64,000 nucleotides of DNA from Kribbella soli (lineage in GTDB: Bacteria > Actinomycetota > Actinomycetes > Propionibacteriales > Kribbellaceae): the NCBI RefSeq assembly GCF_004331345.1, contig NZ_SJJZ01000003.1, positions 682,001 to 746,000 on the forward strand. Reading direction: 5' to 3'. The translations under genes and the position numbers were made by a program. The stretch's first letter is position 1. Every line of letters starts with the position of its first letter. Of this stretch, positions 59,035 through 64,000 are shown piece after piece. Below the pieces are notes generated by a model. The model was not told the origin of the DNA. It ran no database searches and saw only the letters and a program-made list of their open reading frames with translations.

Positions 59035-60194
59035 GTAGGCGGGTGGTTCTTCGGAACGGGTCGGTGCTTGATGCCGGGTCTGGCGTCGTGCATCGGGCGG
59101 ACGTTGTGCTCGAAGATGAGCGGATCGTCGGGGTCGGGATCGGGCTGGACGGCGACGACGCGATCGACTGTGACGACGGGTTGCTGGTGCCGGGGTTCAT
59201 CGACTGCCACACGCACCTGTGCATCGCGCAGACGCGGATCGACCCGTTCGGGCTGCCGCGGTCGGTTCGCCCGCTGTCCGCCGTACCCGTGCTGCGAACT
59301 CTCCTGAGTCTCGGCGTCACGACGGTGCGCGACGCGTGGGGCGCGGATGCCGGGGTGCGGATGGCCGTCGCGAAGGGCTGGATCGATGGGCCGGAGGTGC
59401 TGCTCAGTCTGCGGCAGGTGGGTACGACGGGTGGCATCGGCGACCTGTGGGCGCCGCGGACCGGGTCGCTCGACTTCTTCGAGGATCCTTCGCTGCCCGA
59501 TCCGATCTTCGACGGCGCCGACGGGGCGCGGGCCGTCGTACGGCGGATGGTCCGGGCCGGTGCCGACTGGATCAAGGTGACCGTCACGGGTTCGCTGGCG
59601 ATCGGGAAGGGGCTTGCGGACCTCGAACTGACCGAGGACGAGATGACCGCGCTGGTCGACGAGGCGCGGCGGCGCGGAGGCCGGCGGATCATGGTGCACG
59701 CACACGGAGCCCGGGCCGCGGAACTCGCCGCCCGCGCCGGTGCGGGAAGCATCGAGCACGGAACGTACCTCGACGAGGCCGCGGTGCAGGCGATGGCCGA
59801 GCACGGGACCTGGTACGTGCCGACTCTCTCCGTCACCCAGTCGGATCCGACCGCCACGCCGGAGGGCGCCGCCGAGGCCCATCTGGAGTCCATGCGACTC
59901 GCCATCGATGCGGGAGTGCGCATCGCGATGGGCACCGACAACCCGGTCCGGCCACACACGGAGGTGCTGTGGGAACTGAGGCATCTCGCTGCCGCCGGAC
60001 TGGGTGACGCCGGCGCGCTGCGAGCGGCCACGATCGACGCGGCGACGCTGCTGGGACTCGCGGACGACCGTGGGGAGATCGCGGTGGGTAAGCGGGCGGA
60101 CCTAGTTCTCCTGCAGGGCGTCGACCTGGACTGCAGCTCACTCGAGACGCGCATCCAGCGGGTGTTCCACAACGGAGCCGAAGTCGGGCGTTGA
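59031..60194 (+). CDS. Amidohydrolase (imidazolonepropionase/prolidase-like)
   Basis: The product has 387 residues. It has VPGFIDCHTHLC (HxH metal site), DWIKVTVTGS with the likely carbamylated or metal Lys, MVHAHG and SIEHGTYL (metal His), and AMGTDNPVRPH (catalytic Asp). This set is typical of the Xaa-Pro dipeptidase/imidazolonepropionase-like amidohydrolases. ATG 59031 overlaps the M20 gene stop, so the two enzymes probably act in one pathway. Confidence 0.88.
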   Translation: MSRRVVLRNGSVLDAGSGVVHRADVVLEDERIVGVGIGLDGDDAIDCDDGLLVPGFIDCHTHLCIAQTRIDPFGLPRSVRPLSAVPVLRTLLSLGVTTVRDAWGADAGVRMAVAKGWIDGPEVLLSLRQVGTTGGIGDLWAPRTGSLDFFEDPSLPDPIFDGADGARAVVRRMVRAGADWIKVTVTGSLAIGKGLADLELTEDEMTALVDEARRRGGRRIMVHAHGARAAELAARAGAGSIEHGTYLDEAAVQAMAEHGTWYVPTLSVTQSDPTATPEGAAEAHLESMRLAIDAGVRIAMGTDNPVRPHTEVLWELRHLAAAGLGDAGALRAATIDAATLLGLADDRGEIAVGKRADLVLLQGVDLDCSSLETRIQRVFHNGAEVGR

Positions 60195-60227
60195 CTCTGA
60201 CACGGTGTCAGACCGTAGACCGGCTGC
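60191..60227 (+). promoter_or_regulatory. MerR-type promoter with 19-bp spacer and palindromic operator
   Basis: A -35 TTGACT (60191-60196) and a -10 TAGACC (60216-60221) are separated by 19 bases instead of 17. A perfect 17-base palindrome TCTGACACGGTGTCAGA (60196-60212) covers the -35 edge and most of the spacer. ATG 60228 follows the -10 by 6 bases, so the transcript would be leaderless. Over-long spacers carrying a dyad are the hallmark of MerR-activated promoters, and a merR-family gene is the second gene of this operon. Confidence 0.75.
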
Positions 60228-61544
60228 ATGTACACAGCAGGAGAGGTCGCGGAGCGGATCCGCACTGGTCAGGTCACGTCGCGTGAGGTGACGGAGGAAC
60301 TCCTCGCGCGGATCGCGGACGACACGCAGGTCAACGCGGTGGTCGAGGTCCGGCGCGAACACGCCTTGACGGAAGCGGACCGAGCCGACGCGCTCCTGGC
60401 CGAGCGCGGTAGTGCAGTCAGGCGGGGCGGTGTGGTCGGGCCGTTGCATGGGGTGCCGGTGACGGTCAAGGAGGCTTTCAATGTCGCCGGGATGCGTACC
60501 ACCTGGGGCAATCCGGCGTTCGCGGAGTACGTCGCCGACCGCGACGCGGCTGTCGTGGAACGGCTGCAGCGCGCCGGCGCGATCGTCGTTGGGAAGACCA
60601 ACGTGCACGCGATGCTCGCGGACTTCGGGCAGACCGCGAACGAGATCTACGGACGGACCAACAACCCCGCCGACCTCGGCCGTACCCCGGGCGGATCTAG
60701 CGGCGGCGCAGCAGCAGCGCTGGCGGCCGACCTCACCTACCTCGAGTACGGCTCCGACCTGGTCGGCTCGATCCGGCTTCCAGCGGCGTACTGCGGTGTG
60801 TACGGACTCAAGCCCACCAACGGCCTGGTCCCACTGCGCGGCTTCGAGATCCCCGGTACGCCGTACCTCCCGACCGAACTGCCCAACTTGTCAACAATCG
60901 GACCGCTAGCCCGCTCCGCCGCCGATCTGCGGATCGGACTCCGCGCGACCGCCGGCGCCGAAGCCCCGTACTCCTCCAACCTCCGCCCGCCACGGCACGA
61001 CCGGCTCCAGGACTACCGCGTCGGCATCGTCACCGATCACCCCGCAGCGCCTGTCTCCAGCGAGGTCGGCGATGCGCTGTCCGACACGATCGACCGCCTG
61101 GCCCGCAGCGGCGCGAAGATTGTCAACAATTGGCCGGACGGGGTGGACGCGAACGAGCAGGCGGCGGAATTCGGCCGCCAGGTCGAACTGTTCTTCGCGC
61201 TGCACGGCGACTCGGACAGCGAGCTGACCGCCGCGGCTGTCCGCGACCTCGACCGGGGCCGGATGCAGGCGCGTGCGAGATGGCAGCGGTACTTCGACGA
61301 CGTCGACGTCTTCCTGTGCCCCACGAGCTTCACCGTCGCGTTCCCGCACGGTACGACGACGATCGACGGGCAACCCTATGAAACACAGGTGTTCTGGATC
61401 GCGCACGCAGCATTGACCGGTCATCCCGCGCTCAGCATGCCGATCGGACGCACACCAGCCGGGCTACCGGTCGGTGCCCAGGTGGTCGGCCCGTGGCACG
61501 AGGACGACACCGCGATCACCTTCGCGGAACTCCTGGCTGGTTGA
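60228..61544 (+). CDS. Amidase-signature family amidase
   Basis: The product has 438 residues. GPLHGVPVTVKEAFNVAG provides the catalytic Lys, GRTPGGSSGGAAAALAA the cis-Ser loop and YGSDLVGSIRLPAAYCG the nucleophile Ser. Substrates of the family are diverse amides. The gene is followed 8 bases later by a MerR regulator and is preceded by a MerR-type promoter, so its expression is probably induced by the amide or product. It contains two copies of the TTGTCAACAA decamer. Confidence 0.9.
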   Translation: MYTAGEVAERIRTGQVTSREVTEELLARIADDTQVNAVVEVRREHALTEADRADALLAERGSAVRRGGVVGPLHGVPVTVKEAFNVAGMRTTWGNPAFAEYVADRDAAVVERLQRAGAIVVGKTNVHAMLADFGQTANEIYGRTNNPADLGRTPGGSSGGAAAALAADLTYLEYGSDLVGSIRLPAAYCGVYGLKPTNGLVPLRGFEIPGTPYLPTELPNLSTIGPLARSAADLRIGLRATAGAEAPYSSNLRPPRHDRLQDYRVGIVTDHPAAPVSSEVGDALSDTIDRLARSGAKIVNNWPDGVDANEQAAEFGRQVELFFALHGDSDSELTAAAVRDLDRGRMQARARWQRYFDDVDVFLCPTSFTVAFPHGTTTIDGQPYETQVFWIAHAALTGHPALSMPIGRTPAGLPVGAQVVGPWHEDDTAITFAELLAG

Positions 61545-61552
61545 CTGCCGTC

Positions 61553-62365
61553 ATGTTCGCAATCGGAGAGTTCGCCCGCCACGGCCGGGTGTCGATTCGG
61601 ATGCTGCGGCACTACGACGCGCTCGGCCTGCTACGACCGGCGTACGTCGATCCCGTCACCGGCTACCGCAGCTACACCGCCGGTCAGCTCGCCGACCTGA
61701 ACCGGATCGTCGCGCTCAAGGATCTCGGCTTCTCCCTCGACCAGGTTGGCACGATGATTGTTGACAATCTCAGCCCGGCCGAACTGCGCGTGATGCTCAC
61801 GATGCGACGCGCGCAATTGGAGACCATGCTGGCGGAGGGCTCCGCGCGGCTCGCACAGATCGAGTCACGTCTGCGCGGCCTGGAAGCCGACGTCCCGACA
61901 GCGGACGTCGTGGTCAAGGAGCTGCCCGCCGTACGACTCGTCGGCCTCACCGCCACGGCCGCGAGCTTCACACCTGACGACATCACACCCGTGGTGCACC
62001 CGCTGTGCGCGGAGCTCGGTCGACGGTTGCCGAACTCCGACGTACGGCCGTCCGGTCGGCTGACCTGCCTGTACGCGCAGGAGTCCGAGGACGAGGTCGT
62101 CGTACGCGCGACGGTACCGGCCGCGGTCGATGCCGGAGGCAACCTCAACGGACTGGAGGTGATCGACCTGCCCGCGGCGCAAGCCGCGACGCTGGTGCAC
62201 CGCGGGCCGATCGACCAGGTTCTGCCTTCGTGGCAGGCGTTGGCGCGCTGGCTCGACGACAACGGCCGACGCGCCGCCGAGCCCGCCCGCGAGCTCTACC
62301 TCGACACCCCGGAGGACCCGGAGCACTGGGTCACCGAACTGCAGCAGCCGCTCACAGCCGGCTGA
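61553..62365 (+). CDS. MerR-family regulator with GyrI-like ligand-binding domain (BmrR/TipA type)
   Basis: The product has 270 residues. The N-terminal MerR helix-turn-helix reads FAIGEFARHGRVSIRMLRHY, then YRSYTAGQLADLNRIVALKDLGFSL, then a dimerisation helix (EGSARLAQIESRLRGLEAD). The C-terminal half (about 120-268) is a GyrI/SOUL-like effector domain (VVKELPAVRLVGLT, LTCLYAQESED, AATLVHRGPIDQV). Such regulators sense organic cations or hydrophobic molecules. It probably activates the promoter at 60191-60221 and so its own operon. The coding sequence overlaps the DUF3830 gene by 14 bases at the 3' end. Confidence 0.9.
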   Translation: MFAIGEFARHGRVSIRMLRHYDALGLLRPAYVDPVTGYRSYTAGQLADLNRIVALKDLGFSLDQVGTMIVDNLSPAELRVMLTMRRAQLETMLAEGSARLAQIESRLRGLEADVPTADVVVKELPAVRLVGLTATAASFTPDDITPVVHPLCAELGRRLPNSDVRPSGRLTCLYAQESEDEVVVRATVPAAVDAGGNLNGLEVIDLPAAQAATLVHRGPIDQVLPSWQALARWLDDNGRRAAEPARELYLDTPEDPEHWVTELQQPLTAG

Positions 62366-62846
62366 AGGACAACGTCTCCCCGCGCGCGCCGCCCATCCAG
62401 AGGTCCTGGCAGGCGGCGGCGAACTCGTCAAGGTTCTCGGTGATCGCGCCGAACACGTTGCCCGGGACCCAGCCCTGATCGCCGTTGATCAGCAGGTTGT
62501 TGCGGCCGTAGAACACCGCGAGGTCGACAATCGCACCAGTTGTCCCGGTACCGGTCGTGTTCTCGTACCCGTACGCCGGATTCCCCAGATCGTCGGAGTC
62601 GAACGAGAACCAGCACAGATCCCCCGGGATCGGCGTGACCGTCGTGTTCTCCTTGCCGGGATCCGTGGCGAACCCCGGCAGCAGCGTGTAGATCTCGTTC
62701 CGTGCGTACTTGCCGTGGAACACCGGCGCCGACAGCGGCAGCGCGTCCCACACCGCCGCGCAGGTCCGCGGCGCCACGTCGTCGAGCAACTTCGCCACGC
62801 AGCTCACGCCGCGCTTGTCCAGGCTGACGGTGATGTGCTTGCTCAC
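62352..62846 (-). CDS. DUF3830 family protein
   Basis: The product has 164 residues. It shows VAPRTCAAVWDALPLSAPVFHGKYARNEIY and PGDLCWFSFDSDDL, the features of DUF3830, a cyclophilin-like fold often coded next to amidases and hydantoinase-type enzymes. GTG 62846 has GGAGG 4 bases upstream and overlaps the stop of the amidase gene as GTGA. Its biochemical role is not known; a ligand-binding or accessory role to the amidase is an inference from coupling. Confidence 0.8.
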   Translation of the reverse strand: MSKHITVSLDKRGVSCVAKLLDDVAPRTCAAVWDALPLSAPVFHGKYARNEIYTLLPGFATDPGKENTTVTPIPGDLCWFSFDSDDLGNPAYGYENTTGTGTTGAIVDLAVFYGRNNLLINGDQGWVPGNVFGAITENLDEFAAACQDLWMGGARGETLSFSRL

Positions 62847-64000
62847 TGGGCCTCCAAGGTCGGGGTACGCCGATGCCAGTCCGTGGCCGCCTGATACGCC
62901 TGGCCGACCCGCAGCGTCAGCGCGTCGGCATGCCGCGGCGCGACCACCTGCAGTCCTACCGGCAGCCCGGCGCGGGTGAAGCCGCACGGCACGCTCAGCG
63001 CCGGCTGCTGGGTGAGGTTGAACGGGTACGTGTACGGCGTCCAGTCGGTCCAGTCCTGCGAGGTCGAACCGTCCGGCACGTCCTGGCCGACCGGGAACGC
63101 CGGGATCGGCAACGTCGGTGTGACGAGTACGTCGTACCGCTCGTGGAAGCGGCCCATCAGTGTCCCGAGGTCCATCCGGACCGCGCTCGCGTCGAGGAAG
63201 TCGGACGCGGAGTACGCCGCCCCGAGCTCCGCGACCCGGCGCAGTCCCGGATCGACGCGATCGTCGACCGTGTACGCCGAGAGCACCTTCGCGGCGCCGG
63301 ACCACCACAGCACGTTGAACGCGTCGATCGGATCCGCGAACCCCGGATCAACCTCCGTCACCTCGGCGCCCAAGCCCTCGAGTACGCCGACCGCGGTGCG
63401 GACCAGCTCTTCAACCTCAGGATGATTGTCAACAAAACCAAGATCTACAGAGAACCCGATCCGCAACCCGGCGATGCCGTCGTCGAGTCCGTCCAGGAAC
63501 GACCGGCCCGGAGTCGGCATCGCCGACCAGTCCCGCGAGTCGAACCCGGTGACCACGTCGAGCAGCGCCGCCGTGTCGCGCACGGTGCGCGTCATCGGCC
63601 CCGCGTGCGACAACGTCCCGAACGCGCTCGGCGGAAACAGCGGGATCAGCCCGTACGTCGGTTTCAGCGCGACCGTACCGGTGAACGCGGCCGGGATCCG
63701 GACCGATCCGCCGCCGTCGGTGCCGAGCGACCACACGCCCATCCCGAGTCCGACCGCGGTCGCCGAACCGCCGCTCGATCCGCCCGACGTCTTCGCCGGA
63801 TCCCACGGGTTGCCCGTCGCGCCGTACGTGTGCGAGTCGGTGACGCCCTTCCAGGAGTACTCCGGCGTCGTCGTCTTGCCGAGGAAGACGGCGCCGGTCT
63901 CACGCAGCCGGGCGACGGAAGGCGCGTCCTCGTCCCACGGTCCGGCCGGGTCGATCATCGTGCTGCCGCGCATTGTCGGCCAGCCTCTTGTCCACAATGC
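62843..64000 (-). CDS. Second amidase-signature family amidase, N-terminus cut by window edge
   Basis: At least 385 residues are visible. TSGGSSGGSATAVGLGMG gives the cis-Ser loop, LGTDGGGSVRIPAAFTG the nucleophile Ser, and LFPPSAFGTLSHAGPMTRTV is typical of AS amidases. The catalytic Lys region lies beyond the right edge, so the start is not in the window; the visible frame is open to base 64000. It is translationally coupled to the DUF3830 gene. It carries one TTGTCAACAA copy and one DnaA-box-like TTGTCCACA (63988-63996). Confidence 0.9.
   Translation of the reverse strand, partial: ALWTRGWPTMRGSTMIDPAGPWDEDAPSVARLRETGAVFLGKTTTPEYSWKGVTDSHTYGATGNPWDPAKTSGGSSGGSATAVGLGMGVWSLGTDGGGSVRIPAAFTGTVALKPTYGLIPLFPPSAFGTLSHAGPMTRTVRDTAALLDVVTGFDSRDWSAMPTPGRSFLDGLDDGIAGLRIGFSVDLGFVDNHPEVEELVRTAVGVLEGLGAEVTEVDPGFADPIDAFNVLWWSGAAKVLSAYTVDDRVDPGLRRVAELGAAYSASDFLDASAVRMDLGTLMGRFHERYDVLVTPTLPIPAFPVGQDVPDGSTSQDWTDWTPYTYPFNLTQQPALSVPCGFTRAGLPVGLQVVAPRHADALTLRVGQAYQAATDWHRRTPTLEAQ

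Noticed and set aside
63988..63996. DnaA box TTGTCCACA, possible replication origin
   Set aside because: It is a single copy inside an amidase coding sequence. No cluster of boxes and no dnaA/dnaN genes are present.
1..64000. CRISPR array, insertion sequence, prophage or tRNA genes
   Set aside because: No regularly spaced direct repeats with unique spacers, no transposase or integrase motifs and no tRNA cloverleaf with a T-loop were seen. The only tandem repeats are within coding regions or the 14-bp leader pair.

Overview
The window comes from a high-GC actinobacterium. The evidence is a ctaE-qcrC-qcrA-qcrB order with a di-heme QcrC, a CtaC-CtaD-CtaF oxidase operon, a PimB'-like mannosyltransferase, NlpC/P60 and YkuD cell-wall enzymes, DUF2510 and DUF222-HNH proteins, many GTG/TTG starts and many leaderless promoters. 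Codon style and gene content suggest the Propionibacteriales, possibly Kribbella; that placement is inference.

Layout. 1-4 kb: the tail of an SDR gene, an MFS exporter, an ArsR-like regulator, a membrane protein and an EamA transporter. 4-5.4 kb: a stand-alone alanyl-tRNA-synthetase-like gene behind an alanine-rich leader peptide and a terminator hairpin. 5.4-14.7 kb: PimB'-like glycosyltransferase, two zinc metalloprotease-type membrane proteins, an NlpC/P60 hydrolase, a Cys-rich small protein, a NYN protein, a DEDDh exonuclease/GIY-YIG fusion and a small AsnC-domain protein. 14.7-20.4 kb: two coupled genes for very low-complexity Q/P/W- and Q/G-rich single-pass membrane proteins. 20.4-27.2 kb: trpD, an atypical receiver protein, a CtaG-type assembly factor and ctaE-qcrCAB. 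27.2-32.8 kb: a Ser/Thr kinase, a MarR/hydrolase divergent pair, a frameshifted DUF222-HNH gene and an L,D-transpeptidase. 32.9-38.7 kb: ctaCDF facing a cysteine desulfurase/TusA pair, then GNAT and sirtuin genes. 38.8-44.4 kb: one giant secreted amylopullulanase. 44.4-49.1 kb: an ECF41 sigma/DoxX divergent pair, a lipid kinase, a serine hydrolase and an NAD-epimerase. 49.1-55.7 kb: a guanidine-I riboswitch followed by transporter, two DUF1989 carboxyguanidine-deiminase-type subunits, a carboxyltransferase-only urea/guanidine carboxylase piece and allophanate hydrolase. 55.7-64 kb: an AraC regulator, a saccharopine-dehydrogenase-like gene, and M20 peptidase, amidohydrolase, amidase, MerR, DUF3830 and a second, truncated amidase.

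How the genes work together. The two respiratory blocks encode most of the bc1-aa3 supercomplex. The riboswitch operon looks like guanidine-nitrogen assimilation (guanidine to carboxyguanidine to allophanate to ammonia and CO2), but the biotin carboxylase and BCCP parts are not in the window. The right-end cluster looks like catabolism of an unknown amide or cyclic amide under MerR control.

Most notable signals: the Ala-codon leader/attenuator before the AlaRS-like gene; a textbook MerR promoter (19-bp spacer filled by a palindrome) before the amidase-MerR operon; two matched ECF41-type promoters between sigma and DoxX genes; the guanidine-I operon lacking BC/BCCP; a set of leaderless promoters (TAnnnT, 6-7 nt, then ATG/GTG), some driving tiny upstream ORFs that overlap the next start; and a strongly over-represented AT-rich decamer TTGTCAACAA inside genes.
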